From: Paenibacillus sp. YYML68
GTDB taxonomy: Bacteria > Bacillota > Bacilli > Paenibacillales > NBRC-103111
Direction: 5' to 3'
Assembly (NCBI RefSeq): GCF_027923405.1
Contig: NZ_BQYI01000001.1
Location: forward strand, 3,326,501 to 3,390,500
Length of the DNA: 64,000 bases
Shown piece by piece: positions 1-9,028 of the stretch. The stretch's first letter is position 1; each line of letters starts with the position of its first letter. A program made the translations under genes and the position numbers. Under the pieces are notes generated by a model, which saw only the letters and a program-made list of their open reading frames with translations, was not told the DNA's origin and did no database searches.

Positions 1-3000
1 CCGTTGCGCCGCGTGTAGCGGCAGCATCCTTCGTGAAGGCAACGCCGTTATCCGCCTGCAGCACCTGGAATCTCCAAGCTAAAGCAGCCGCATCCAGTGC
101 CCAATCATCGACGGACAGCTTGCCGTTCGAATTGGTTATATATGTGCTGCGATCCGTGTCGTTGAGCTTGAGACCCGGCTGCACCGACTTCAGCGCATTG
201 CTAAGCATCGTGACCGCTTCCTGATGCGTAATCGTCTGCTCCGGACGGAACGTACCGTCCTCATAGCCGCTGATCAGTCCTGCATTCACAGCCGTGTAGA
301 CGACGTCCGCGAACCAATCGTCAGATGCTACATCTGAGAACGTCAAGCTCGCTTGCTGTGCAGACTTCAAGCCGAGCGCACGAACGAGCAGCGCCGCGAA
401 TTCAGATCGCTTCACCTGAACATCTGCTCGGAACGTATCGTCCTCGAAGCCGTTAATGATTGAGCCTGCCGCAAGAGCATCTACAGCAGCCTTGGCATAA
501 TGATCGTCCGCCACATCGGTGAACGGCTTTTGTGCTTTATACACCGTATAGATCGAATTTCCTTTTCTCCACATCGTAACTTCCGCAGGTTTGCCGTTGC
601 TCGCAGCCTTGTAGGTGAGCGGCACAGGCACCAAGGAGCCCGTTGCTTCATCCCATACTGCGCCAGCCAGCTGCTCGCCCTGCTTCAGCGCGAAGCCGCT
701 CGGAAGCACGATCGTATGCCCTACATAGACGGAGAAATCATTAGCACTACCTACCACTTTGTTCTGCTTATCCAATAGCGTCAGCTCGAAGGACAGTGCC
801 TTGCCCACTACCTCTCCACCGCTCGTCGCTACATCCTTCGCAAGACGCTGCTGCTCAGACGCCGGCAGCTCCTCAATTTGCAGCTTCACACTTGCATCCG
901 CTTTGTCGCTCGCCAGCTTGGCCGCCTCCTGCAATGCCGCAAGCGGCAGACGAACCGCGCCGATCGGCGTGCTAACCGCTACGATAGCATCCGATTTCTT
1001 CTTCCCCAGCTCCCCGATCAGGCTGCTGTTCAGCTGCAGCTCATAGCCTTGAGCGCTGGAGGTCATATCAATCTTCAGCTCGCGGTTGCTACCCTTGAGC
1101 TGATCATCGGTAAGCTTCTTCAGCTGGTCCTCGTTCACGACCGTGACTGATTTCTTCTTCCCGTTCACCTGCACAACTTCTTCCTTGAGCTCGGCTGCGT
1201 TCCCGATAATTCCGCCGCCTCCGCCGAAGCAGCAGCCTCCACCACCAGCAGGTGCCGGCTCAGCCGTATAAGACTTCGCGAGCTTCAGACTTGGAAGTGC
1301 GTTCCCGCGCTGCAAGGAGAAATATAAGCTGCCTGCATCCTTGCCCAGCTGAGCGAGCTCCAGAGACATCGACGTCGCTCCGGACGCAATTTTACGAACA
1401 TACAGCGGGTAAGGGGTGCTGCTACTTGTATACACTTTAATGACATCACCTGCGAGCAGATTCGTCACCGTTACCGTGTCCGAAGTACCTTCCTTGTTGT
1501 TCACAATTTGAATCTGATCAGCCGACAACGATGGGCCATACAGTTTATCTTGAATCGGCAGCACAAGAGGCGCGCTTTCTCCCTCAGAGGTTACCGTATA
1601 GATACCAATTGCGGTTGCGCCGCTTGGTATTGGCGTGTTGTATGGGATGTCTACCACGTGGCTTCCGAACGGTAATCTTTGCACTTGTAAGATTGGCTTA
1701 AGCTTCTGTTGCTGACTGTTAATGAAATAGAGCTGGAAACGAGGCAAAGACATCATATGGTTCTGATGGATAAAGAACAACTCACCGCCGAGCTCTCCCG
1801 AATCGCCATCTACATCATCAAATCCTGCATAAAAAGCAGGAGCTAGATACAGCCCTTGCGGTAAAGAGGCTGTGGTCTCCTCTGAAATATTATCGTATAG
1901 CCATTGTCTCGATTGCTCAAATTCATCACCAGCACCATTTCGAGCTAGAACAACAACCGCTCTTGCTGACGCAGGAATTTGACTGCTGGTTATTGTAACG
2001 CGATAGGGCGACTGCCCCTTAGCAATAATGATCGAATGTCCGTCAATGCGGACATGGGTATCAGTCTCGAAAACAATCTCATAGCCTGTTATTGAAGTCT
2101 CGTCTACCCTAGTAGCCCATGAGAGCTCCACATTAAGCTGACCGGCTCGGCCATCTGTATCGATCGCATAGTCATATTCCGTATCGGTCATTTTGAAGTC
2201 CCATAAGCCTGTGAATGCACCGATTTCCGACTCTCCATGCTCGCTCTTGCCGAATAGGCCGATACGCTGGGCCCCTTGCGGAATTACTGTGCCTGGAGGC
2301 AGCGAGACCCTATACAAATAAATAGTGTGTTCTCCCAGTTCAAAGGCAACGCCCTTCCTCTGAATCTCTGCAATCGGCTTCAGCTTCACGTTCTCAGCAT
2401 TAACAAAATAGGCCACGTAGCTAGTTGCTGCTTCATAAGGCTGATATTCGATCCACGAGATTACTCCTTCAGCAACGCCAAGCTCCAAATCACGAAGTCC
2501 AATGTAAGGAGTCATGCTCGGTGCGGCCAATGACTTATAGGTTGCCGCCTGTACCGTTTCATTCAAGATGCTGTCATGCACCTGCATCCGGTATGCTTCA
2601 GGCAACAAATTGCCGTTCAAATCTTTTGGCACCACCTCGACGAACATCGCCTGGGACGGCAGTGCACCCTCTTCTAAGGTAATACGATAAGTCCCTAAAT
2701 TCGGTGCCTTCGGGTAGCTCTCGCTATCGTAAACATCACCTGTTACTCCCACATAACGGACCTCGTAGCCCGAAAATTGTGTTTGATCCGAAACATTCCA
2801 ATTAATGGATGCCTTAATTAGACCTCGCGACGGGTTAAGATCCTCGAAATAAAATGCATTGATAGGAGCACCGCCACTTGAGCCTCCACCGCTATCCTCT
2901 GACACAACAACAGATGAAGCACTCGTTCCCGATGACGATTCAACACCTACATCTAATAAAACTGCATTTGCAGCACTTTGGTCATAGTTATTATTCGAAT

Positions 3001-3214
3001 AATTTCTTAGCCTGTTTATACTTTCGTCCATCACTAGACTTCCACTAGACTCATCCATCATCCATTCCCGAATCGGGCTCTCCATCGTCAAGGACGGCAT
3101 GGCGTCAGCATGAGCTTTCTGCTCACTTGGATACACCATTAATGTCGAGAACATCATGAGACAAGCAAGTAATACAATGTGTAGCCTTTTCAACCCTAAC
3201 ATTCCTGCAATCAT
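1..3214 (-). CDS. SLH-domain S-layer/surface protein (3' part missing)
   Basis: The reading frame is open from the ATG at 3214 to the left edge, so about 1071 residues are visible and the C-terminus is missing. The start is supported by GGAGGAG about 8 nt upstream and by an N-terminal signal peptide (hydrophobic run after KRLH, ending near AHA). The middle is a chain of beta-sandwich-like segments, two of them with similar fibronectin-III-like spacing, followed by a Gly-rich linker with an adjacent Cys pair (GGGGCCFGGGGG) near residue 650. The end visible here has SLH repeats: one starting KPFTDVADDHYA, one starting LTFSDVASDDWF, and the beginning of a third that runs off the edge. SLH triplets bind pyruvylated secondary cell-wall polymer, so this protein is expected on the outside of the wall. 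The target or enzymatic activity is not recognisable. No neighbour in the same direction shares its transcript, because a terminator-like stem lies upstream. Confidence 0.85.
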   Translation of the reverse strand, partial: MIAGMLGLKRLHIVLLACLMMFSTLMVYPSEQKAHADAMPSLTMESPIREWMMDESSGSLVMDESINRLRNYSNNNYDQSAANAVLLDVGVESSSGTSASSVVVSEDSGGGSSGGAPINAFYFEDLNPSRGLIKASINWNVSDQTQFSGYEVRYVGVTGDVYDSESYPKAPNLGTYRITLEEGALPSQAMFVEVVPKDLNGNLLPEAYRMQVHDSILNETVQAATYKSLAAPSMTPYIGLRDLELGVAEGVISWIEYQPYEAATSYVAYFVNAENVKLKPIAEIQRKGVAFELGEHTIYLYRVSLPPGTVIPQGAQRIGLFGKSEHGESEIGAFTGLWDFKMTDTEYDYAIDTDGRAGQLNVELSWATRVDETSITGYEIVFETDTHVRIDGHSIIIAKGQSPYRVTITSSQIPASARAVVVLARNGAGDEFEQSRQWLYDNISEETTASLPQGLYLAPAFYAGFDDVDGDSGELGGELFFIHQNHMMSLPRFQLYFINSQQQKLKPILQVQRLPFGSHVVDIPYNTPIPSGATAIGIYTVTSEGESAPLVLPIQDKLYGPSLSADQIQIVNNKEGTSDTVTVTNLLAGDVIKVYTSSSTPYPLYVRKIASGATSMSLELAQLGKDAGSLYFSLQRGNALPSLKLAKSYTAEPAPAGGGGCCFGGGGGIIGNAAELKEEVVQVNGKKKSVTVVNEDQLKKLTDDQLKGSNRELKIDMTSSAQGYELQLNSSLIGELGKKKSDAIVAVSTPIGAVRLPLAALQEAAKLASDKADASVKLQIEELPASEQQRLAKDVATSGGEVVGKALSFELTLLDKQNKVVGSANDFSVYVGHTIVLPSGFALKQGEQLAGAVWDEATGSLVPVPLTYKAASNGKPAEVTMWRKGNSIYTVYKAQKPFTDVADDHYAKAAVDALAAGSIINGFEDDTFRADVQVKRSEFAALLVRALGLKSAQQASLTFSDVASDDWFADVVYTAVNAGLISGYEDGTFRPEQTITHQEAVTMLSNALKSVQPGLKLNDTDRSTYITNSNGKLSVDDWALDAAALAWRFQVLQADNGVAFTKDAAATRGAT

Positions 3215-3240
3215 GAAAATATGCTCCTCCTATTCGGCCT

Positions 3241-3260
3241 CTATGAAATCAATTTCATAG
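3241..3260. promoter_or_regulatory. 20-bp palindrome in the leader of the SLH gene
   Basis: CTATGAAATCAATTTCATAG has two perfect 9-base arms around a 2-base centre. It lies about 27 bp upstream of the SLH gene start, just before its ribosome binding site. It could be a repressor operator or an mRNA hairpin that covers the translation start. No regulator is identifiable from the sequence. Confidence 0.5.
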
Positions 3261-3375
3261 CGTTCGTAATCAATATACAACAAACCGAAGGAGAAATTCG
3301 TAGAATCATGTCGATAAATATACATAATCTCATTTTGTTTTGTCGAAGAAGAAATCACAACCTCCATCTAAATTA

Positions 3376-3418
3376 TAAAGAAGCCGAACCACGTTTCATT
3401 GTCGTGATCAGCTTCTTC
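3376..3418 (-). terminator. Terminator-like stem-loop after the nitroreductase gene
   Basis: On the minus strand GAAGAAGC pairs with GCTTCTT, with an inner CGTG/CACG pair, followed by the T-rich TTTATAATTT. It sits about 40 bp after the nitroreductase stop and separates that gene from the SLH gene. Confidence 0.5.
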
Positions 3419-3455
3419 ATATACTCTTATATTCCGTCTATATCCTGCCCCGGCT

Positions 3456-4067
3456 CTACTCCTCCAGCCACACCGTCTTCTGCTGCACCGGTCTACGCGT
3501 ACATTCAGGCTGCGGGACCGCCGGCTCGCCAACGTACACGAGCGCAACGAGCTCCTCCGTATCTGCGAGACCGAACGCCTCCTTCATGCGCGGATGATAC
3601 ATCGGCTCGCCGGAGCGCCAGATCGCGCCAAGGCCGAGAGCATGAGCGGCAAGCAGCATATTATGAACCGCGCAATGAGCGGCAGCGAATTCCTCGATGC
3701 GATTCACGCCGGGCTTCGCGGAAGGCGATACCGATACGGCAATGACGACTGGCGCCCGGTAAGCCTTGGCGATATGCTTCGCTCGCTCTGCCTGCTTCGC
3801 CTCAGTCGGCTCCGCTGCGCCTGAGACAACAGCTGCTCCGGCTCCACCGCCGACAGACTGCATCGCAATGTCCGCATACGCCTCGCCGAGACGCTGCCGA
3901 CCTGCGCCCGTCATCACATAGAACCGCCACGGCTCTGTCGCATGGTGGCTCGGCGCCCAGTTGGCCGCCTCCAGCAGCTGCTCGATCCGCTCGCGGCTGA
4001 TCGGGTCCGGCTTCACCCGTCCGATCGAACGGCGCTCCCGTATCGCTTGAAATACGTCCAAAGTCAC
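3456..4067 (-). CDS. Nitroreductase family FMN-dependent oxidoreductase (YdjA-like)
   Basis: A 203-residue protein with the layout of small nitroreductases: the FMN-phosphate binding RERRS at residues 9-13, the segment NWAPSHHATEPWRFYV near 36-51, and a C-terminal half with AHCAVHNMLLAAHALGLG, typical of the dimer core. The SHHATEPWRF signature is that of the YdjA-like subgroup. Such enzymes use NAD(P)H and FMN to reduce nitroaromatics, quinones or related electrophiles, and the physiological substrate is usually unknown. The start is a GTG at 4067 preceded by AAGGGGCGG. It stands just downstream of the rRNA methyltransferase gene (26 bp gap) and may be co-transcribed with it. A short Ala/Gly-rich loop near residues 70-90 is the only unusual part. 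Confidence 0.85.
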   Translation of the reverse strand: MTLDVFQAIRERRSIGRVKPDPISRERIEQLLEAANWAPSHHATEPWRFYVMTGAGRQRLGEAYADIAMQSVGGGAGAAVVSGAAEPTEAKQAERAKHIAKAYRAPVVIAVSVSPSAKPGVNRIEEFAAAHCAVHNMLLAAHALGLGAIWRSGEPMYHPRMKEAFGLADTEELVALVYVGEPAVPQPECTRRPVQQKTVWLEE

Positions 4068-4092
4068 CTGACCGCCCCTTCCATCCTACACT

Positions 4093-5466
4093 CTACCTGC
4101 GCGTACGAACCTCGAATATTGCAAATTTCAAATAATGACCTTCTTCTACGCCCAGTATACGCGGATGATCCGTGCCAGCCGCACGGAATTCGATCAGACG
4201 CAGCGTCTTGCCCGCATCTGTCGCCGCCGCTTGGATCGTCTCGAGGAACAGCTCCGGCTTCATATGATACGAGCAGCTGGCCGTCACGAGGAAGCCGCCT
4301 TCGTTGACGAGCTTCATGCCGTGCAGGTTAATATCCTTGTAGCCGCGGCACGCGCCCTCCACCGCGCCTCTCGACTTGGCGAACGCCGGAGGGTCGAGAA
4401 TGACGACGTCCCACGTCCGGCCCTTGCCTGCCTCGAGCGCTACCGAGGTGTCGACCTTCCTCTGACTGGCCTGGCTGCGCTCCTTCTTCTGATCGAGGCC
4501 ACGCGCCTGCGCACGCAAGTAGTCGAACGCATCCGCGACGACGAACTCAACTCGGTCGGTGAAGCCGTTCAGCTCGACATTGCGCTTCGCGGACTCGATC
4601 GCATGCTCGGATATGTCAAGACATGTCACCTTCTTGGCGCCATACTTGCAAGCATGCAGCGTGAAGCTGCCGGTATGCGAGAAGCATTCCAGCACCGTCG
4701 CACCGTCCCAGTACGGGAACGTCACCTCGGTGCCGCTCTTGTTGACTGGTACACGAGCAACCGTTCCGTCGTCCTGCTGCTTCTCCACCGTCTGAATGCC
4801 GCTGCGCTTCCCCCAGCCGAGCATGAGCGGGGCGATGGCGGCACGATTTTCACGCTGGTCAAAAAAGTATCCGGTCTTCTGTCCTTCGACAATGTCGACC
4901 TCCAGCAGCAGACCGTTCTCGCGAATCGTCACATGCCGTGGGCAATCGCCGTAGAGCACGCCCTTGCGCTCCTCCAGCCCTTCGAGCTTGCGCACACTGA
5001 CGTCGCTTCGCTCATAGATACCTGCAGGCTGCATTACCTCGACCAATGCCGCCACGAGCTCCTCACGCACCAGCTCCATCCCGAGCGTCAGCACCTGCAC
5101 CACCAGTACATCCTCGAACTTATCCACGATGAGTCCCGGGAGGAAATCCGCCTCCCCATAGACGAGCCGATACGACCTTGCCTGTGGCACGAACCGCTCC
5201 CGCAGCTCGCGGCATACGTTCAGCCGGTCCGCGAACCAAGCGCGGTCCATCGCCGCGAGCGGCTCATAGCCGACGATACGCACGGTGAGCTGAGACGCTT
5301 CATTATAGTAGCCAGTCGCGAGGTACTGGCCGTCATGGCGATGTACTGCCACAAGCTGACCGTTCGCAGGCTCGCCATCCACGCGCTCGATTTCTGTTTT
5401 GTAGACCCAAGGATGACCTTCCTCGAGCCTTTTCTTCCGTTTCTTATGTAAAACTACAACTGCCAT
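4093..5466 (-). CDS. Class I SAM-dependent rRNA methyltransferase (RlmI/YwbD-type, PUA domain)
   Basis: A 457-residue protein with an N-terminal PUA-like RNA-binding domain (HKKRKKRLEEGHPWVYKTEI, then a beta-barrel to about residue 75) and a C-terminal Rossmann methyltransferase domain. Visible motifs are GYFFDQREN, the SAM-binding VLECFSHTGSFTLHA and the catalytic-loop VILDPPAFAKS. This is the RlmI family, which methylates a cytosine C5 of 23S rRNA in E. coli; the exact target here is inferred only. The protein is longer than the usual 390-400 residues because of two hydrophilic insertions, one between DQREN and the SAM motif (about residues 212-250) and one before the DPPAF motif (about 318-345, rich in K, Q and S). 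The ATG at 5466 follows GGAAGG. Confidence 0.88.
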   Translation of the reverse strand: MAVVVLHKKRKKRLEEGHPWVYKTEIERVDGEPANGQLVAVHRHDGQYLATGYYNEASQLTVRIVGYEPLAAMDRAWFADRLNVCRELRERFVPQARSYRLVYGEADFLPGLIVDKFEDVLVVQVLTLGMELVREELVAALVEVMQPAGIYERSDVSVRKLEGLEERKGVLYGDCPRHVTIRENGLLLEVDIVEGQKTGYFFDQRENRAAIAPLMLGWGKRSGIQTVEKQQDDGTVARVPVNKSGTEVTFPYWDGATVLECFSHTGSFTLHACKYGAKKVTCLDISEHAIESAKRNVELNGFTDRVEFVVADAFDYLRAQARGLDQKKERSQASQRKVDTSVALEAGKGRTWDVVILDPPAFAKSRGAVEGACRGYKDINLHGMKLVNEGGFLVTASCSYHMKPELFLETIQAAATDAGKTLRLIEFRAAGTDHPRILGVEEGHYLKFAIFEVRTRR

Positions 5467-5503
5467 TCGCCACGCCTTCCGCCTCTATTGCAGGCCTGTA
5501 ATC

Positions 5504-6190
5504 TTAGTATCCGTTCCCGCCGGATACGCCTTGCATAAGTGCCACACCGGAGCTCGTCCCAAGGCGCGTCGCGCCCGCCTCGATCATACGTACCGCCGTA
5601 TCAAGATCGCGGATGCCGCCCGATGCCTTCACGCCGACATTGTCCGGCACGAGGCTACGCATCAGCGCAATGTGCTCGACTGTCGCCCCGCCCGGACCGA
5701 AGCCCGTCGACGTCTTGACATAATGGGCGCCCGCTTCGACCGACAGCTCACAGGCCGTACGGATCTGCTCGTCCGTCAGTGCGCCAGTCTCGAAGATCAC
5801 CTTCACGATTGCGCGTCCTTCGACAGCCATCACCACGCCACGAATGTCCTCGCATACGTAATCGAGATCCCCCTGCTTAAGTCGACCAATCTGCAGCACC
5901 ATATCGATCTCCGCAGCGCCCTGCTCGACGGCCTTCGCCGCCTCCGCCGCCTTAATGACCGGATCCGTCGCCCCTAGCGGAAAGCCACACACGACGCTGA
6001 TCTTCACACCAGACCCTTCCAGCAGCTCCTTACACAGCGGCACCCACGTACCGTTCACACAGACGCTGTAGAACCCGTACTGCTTCGCCTCGTCACACAG
6101 CTTGCGGATCGCTTGCTCGTCCGCATCAGCCTTCAGCAATGTATGATCGATATAAGCCGGCAGCTTGCTCAGCTCGAATGCATTCGCCAT
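5504..6190 (-). CDS. deoC: Deoxyribose-phosphate aldolase
   Basis: A 228-residue class I aldolase that splits 2-deoxy-D-ribose 5-phosphate into glyceraldehyde 3-phosphate and acetaldehyde during deoxynucleoside catabolism in the cytoplasm. The TIM-barrel family motifs are present: AYIDHTLLK at the N-terminus, the catalytic Asp in AEIDMV (D96), the Schiff-base Lys in YVKTSTGF (K159) and the second Lys in VGVKASGGIR (K188). The length is normal. The start is the ATG at 6190, with GAGGTG overlapping the end of the upstream NUDIX gene, so the two are probably translated from one mRNA. No other deo gene (deoD, pdp, deoR) is nearby. Confidence 0.95.
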   Translation of the reverse strand: MANAFELSKLPAYIDHTLLKADADEQAIRKLCDEAKQYGFYSVCVNGTWVPLCKELLEGSGVKISVVCGFPLGATDPVIKAAEAAKAVEQGAAEIDMVLQIGRLKQGDLDYVCEDIRGVVMAVEGRAIVKVIFETGALTDEQIRTACELSVEAGAHYVKTSTGFGPGGATVEHIALMRSLVPDNVGVKASGGIRDLDTAVRMIEAGATRLGTSSGVALMQGVSGGNGY

Positions 6191-6193
6191 CGA

Positions 6194-6622
6194 TTAATTC
6201 ACCTCATATCCTAGCGCCTTGAGCGCCTTATGTAAGACCGAATCGTTATTGCCGTACCCGGAGCTCTTCTGCTGATTCCACGCCTCGAGCGGCTGCAGCC
6301 ATTCGACGCCGCGAATTTCCTCGACCTGCGCCTGTAGCGTGCCACCGACCGCCTCGACCAAGTAATAGTGAACCTCTTTATCGACTGTACCGACGCCTGT
6401 CAGGTGAAATTGATAATGAATCGTCTCGAGCGGCGCGATAATGGTGCCCGTAATGCCGGTCTCCTCTAATATTTCACGAAGCGCCGTTTCTTCAATCGTC
6501 TCGCCAGGCTCCATCTTCCCTTTGGGCAGCGTAATTTTGCCGTAGCGATCCTGAATGAGCTGTACCTCCAGCCCGTCAGCGGACTTCCGATAGACGACAC
6601 CGCCTGCTGAAATCTCCTTCAT
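6194..6622 (-). CDS. NUDIX hydrolase
   Basis: A 142-residue protein carrying a complete Nudix box, GKMEPGETIEETALREILEETGI, which fits GX5EX7REUXEEXGU; the Glu residues bind the catalytic metal. Family members hydrolyse nucleoside diphosphates linked to another group (sanitised nucleotides, dinucleoside polyphosphates, sugar nucleotides), and the substrate cannot be read from the sequence. I place the start at the ATG at 6622 (MKEISAGGVVYR), which follows AAGGAAGGG and matches the family's usual beginning; an upstream in-frame ATG at 6676 would add 18 residues without family similarity. It precedes deoC with a 3-bp gap, which suggests coupled translation. Confidence 0.88.
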   Translation of the reverse strand: MKEISAGGVVYRKSADGLEVQLIQDRYGKITLPKGKMEPGETIEETALREILEETGITGTIIAPLETIHYQFHLTGVGTVDKEVHYYLVEAVGGTLQAQVEEIRGVEWLQPLEAWNQQKSSGYGNNDSVLHKALKALGYEVN

Positions 6623-6705
6623 CCCAATCCCTTCCTTCCCGCGAAATGAAAGGACTTCACAGCGCCCACAGAGCACATGTGAAATCCTTGATGAACAAGC
6701 TCAAG

Positions 6706-8130
6706 CTAAACGGCCTTCACCGCTTGTCCGGGTATCGAGTCTGCAGCTTGAACCGTTGCCGAAGCAACAGAGTTCTTGCCTCCGGCAGCTAACCGACCAG
6801 AGACCGCCTCAACGCTAGGTGCCTCGACCAGCTCGCCCCGGCATTCGTTCACGCCCGCCTCTGTTACCTTCACGCGGCACACTTCCCCGATCCAATCCTC
6901 GCTACCCTCGAATACGACGGACAAGTAGTTGTCGGAGTAGCCCATCACAAGGCCGCTGCCCGGCTGACCCTTATAATCGCGCTCCGGAATAATTTCCAGC
7001 TCCTGACCGACGAACTGCTGTGCATACGCCAGCTGCATCCGTTCGGACAGATCGATCAGCTCATGGACGCGTGCGTTCTTGATCTCCTCGTCCACCTGAT
7101 CGTCCATCCGGGCCGCAGGCGTACCTGTGCGCTTGGAGTACGGGAACACATGCATCTCCGAGAAGCCCATCCGCTCCATGAACGCATAGCCCTCGCGGAA
7201 CATCTCCTCCGTCTCGCCAGGGAAGCCGACGATGACGTCGGTCGTAATCGCGGCACCCGGCATAATGCGCTTAATATGCTCCAGCTTCGATGCGAACTCC
7301 TCGACCGTGTACTTGCGGCGCATCCGCTTCAGCACATCGTTCGAGCCCGCCTGCAGCGGAATGTGCAGATGTCGGCACATCTTGTCCGAGCGCTGCAGCA
7401 CCTCCAGCACCTCGTCCGTAATCTGACTCGCCTCGATCGAGCTGATCCGAATGCGCTTCAGCCCTTCCACCTTGTCCAGATCCCACAGCAGCTTCGCGAG
7501 ACTGTAATCTTCCATATCTTCACCGTAACCGCCAGTATGAATACCTGTCAGCACGATTTCCTGATAGCCTGCGTCCACGAGCATCCGCGCCTGATTCAGC
7601 ACGCTCTCTGGCTCCCGACTGCGCATCAGACCGCGCGACCACGGAATAATACAGAACGTACAGAAGTTGTTGCAGCCCTCTTGAATTTTAAGAAAAGCAC
7701 GCGTACGATCGGCAAAATCCGGCACGTCCAGCTCCTCGAACGCCCGTGTCTTCATAATGTTACGCACTGCATTGATCGGCTGACGCTCCGCCTGCAGCTG
7801 CTGGACGTAGGTCAATATCTTATCCCGATCCTGCGTGCCAATAACGAGATCGACACCAGGAATTGCGAGAATTTCCGCTGGGGACGTCTGCGCGTAGCAG
7901 CCTGTCACCGCGATGATCGCCTCCGGGTTGCGCCGTATGGCACGGCGTATCATCTGGCGAGACTTCTTATCGCCCGTATTCGTAACCGTACACGTGTTGA
8001 TTACATAGATATCCGCCGTCGATTCGAAGTCGACCTGCTCATAGCCTTCGTGCTTGAACAGCTGCCAGATCGCTTCCGTATCGTAGAAGTTAACCTTACA
8101 GCCCAATGTGTGAAAAGCGACTGTCGACAT
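6706..8130 (-). CDS. mtaB: tRNA (t6A37) methylthiotransferase MtaB
   Basis: A radical-SAM methylthiotransferase (474 residues) that converts t6A to ms2t6A at position 37 of tRNAs reading ANN codons. The N-terminal UPF0004 domain carries three cysteines for one iron-sulfur cluster (C11 in TLGCKVN, C47 in NTCTVT, C78 in VTGCYA). The radical-SAM motif CNNFCTFC (C153, C157, C160) binds the second cluster. A TRAM RNA-binding domain follows near residues 370-430. The last roughly 45 residues are an Ala/Val-rich tail beyond TRAM. TLGCKVN and the synteny rsmE-mtaB (yqeU-yqeV in B. subtilis) favour MtaB over MiaB. Its start at 8130 directly follows the rsmE stop codon, with the ribosome site inside rsmE. 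Confidence 0.95.
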   Translation of the reverse strand: MSTVAFHTLGCKVNFYDTEAIWQLFKHEGYEQVDFESTADIYVINTCTVTNTGDKKSRQMIRRAIRRNPEAIIAVTGCYAQTSPAEILAIPGVDLVIGTQDRDKILTYVQQLQAERQPINAVRNIMKTRAFEELDVPDFADRTRAFLKIQEGCNNFCTFCIIPWSRGLMRSREPESVLNQARMLVDAGYQEIVLTGIHTGGYGEDMEDYSLAKLLWDLDKVEGLKRIRISSIEASQITDEVLEVLQRSDKMCRHLHIPLQAGSNDVLKRMRRKYTVEEFASKLEHIKRIMPGAAITTDVIVGFPGETEEMFREGYAFMERMGFSEMHVFPYSKRTGTPAARMDDQVDEEIKNARVHELIDLSERMQLAYAQQFVGQELEIIPERDYKGQPGSGLVMGYSDNYLSVVFEGSEDWIGEVCRVKVTEAGVNECRGELVEAPSVEAVSGRLAAGGKNSVASATVQAADSIPGQAVKAV

Positions 8131-9009
8131 CTACTCCATTCCTCCCATTTCTCCGGATTCATATAAAATACAGGTGAGACCGACCATCGCGGCCGTCTCC
8201 GTCCGTAATATTCGTCTGCCCAGCGACACCGCGCGGCAGCCTGCCGCCTCTGCAGCCTCCGCTTCCTTCTCGGTAAACCCGCCCTCGGGTCCGACGATCA
8301 GGAGCAGCCTCAGCCGACGGGAAGCGGCCGAGCTCGCAGCTTCGCCACCAGCCTGAGCATCCGCGTCTACAGGTCGCTCGGAGTCGGTCACGGCAACAGC
8401 TTCGCCAGCCAGCGACGTCTCAGCAGCCTGAGGCTGTCCAGACGAAGCGACGGCCTCGCGGATAAGGCTGCGCAGCTGCTGCGTATTCTGCTTCTCATAG
8501 CAGAACCACGCCGCGTCCACGTCGGGTACGAGCTGCAGCAGCTGCTTCCAGCTGAGCACGCCGCTCACCTCAGGCACCCGGTTACGGTGCGCCTGCTCGG
8601 CCGCCTCCTTCGCAATCTTCTGCAGCCGCTCGAGCCGCTTCCCTTCCTTCTTCGCGTCCCACTGGACGACCGTCCGCTCCGAGGTGAACGGAATGAACCG
8701 GCTCGCGCCGATCTCCGTTCCCTTCTGGATGACGAGCTCCAGCTTGTCGCCCTTCGGCAAGCTCTGGGCGATCCAGACGTCAACCGCAGGCTCGTTCTCC
8801 AACGCCAGCAGCTCCTCAATATCGGCCACTGCTTGTCCGCCCTCCAGCGAGCGCACGACAACGCGAGCCTCGCGGCTCATGCCGTCGCTGACGATGACGC
8901 GATCGCCTTCCTTGGCCCGCATTACTCTTATAAGATGGTGAGCATCGTCACCCGTTATCGTAACTGTATCAGCACCGAATTGCTCCGGCTGTATGAAATA
9001 TCGTTGCAT
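8131..9009 (-). CDS. rsmE: 16S rRNA (uracil-1498-N3)-methyltransferase
   Basis: A SPOUT-class methyltransferase for U1498 in the 16S rRNA decoding region. Family landmarks are the start MQRYFIQPEQ, the PUA-like N-terminal domain with DAHHLIRVMRAKEGD, the AQSLPKGDKLELVIQKGTEIGA segment and the SAM-binding knot LLIVGPEGGFTEKE. An Ala/Ser/Glu-rich insertion of roughly 35 residues sits just before the knot (about residues 200-235), so the protein is longer than the usual 245-255 residues. I chose the ATG at 9009 by family similarity; in-frame starts at 9018 (ATG) and 9027 (TTG) are possible. It is followed without a gap by mtaB, forming a two-gene unit after the terminator at 9029-9083. Confidence 0.93.
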   Translation of the reverse strand: MQRYFIQPEQFGADTVTITGDDAHHLIRVMRAKEGDRVIVSDGMSREARVVVRSLEGGQAVADIEELLALENEPAVDVWIAQSLPKGDKLELVIQKGTEIGASRFIPFTSERTVVQWDAKKEGKRLERLQKIAKEAAEQAHRNRVPEVSGVLSWKQLLQLVPDVDAAWFCYEKQNTQQLRSLIREAVASSGQPQAAETSLAGEAVAVTDSERPVDADAQAGGEAASSAASRRLRLLLIVGPEGGFTEKEAEAAEAAGCRAVSLGRRILRTETAAMVGLTCILYESGEMGGME

Positions 9010-9028
9010 AGATCCCATCACTTTCAAT

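Noticed and set aside
3221..3745. 174-residue plus-strand frame at 3.2-3.7 kb
   Set aside because: Its second half is antisense to the nitroreductase, and its first half covers the SLH gene leader.
4135..5451. 438-residue plus-strand frame opposite the rRNA methyltransferase
   Set aside because: Mirror frame of a GC-rich gene; no ribosome site or family motif, while the minus frame has all methyltransferase motifs.
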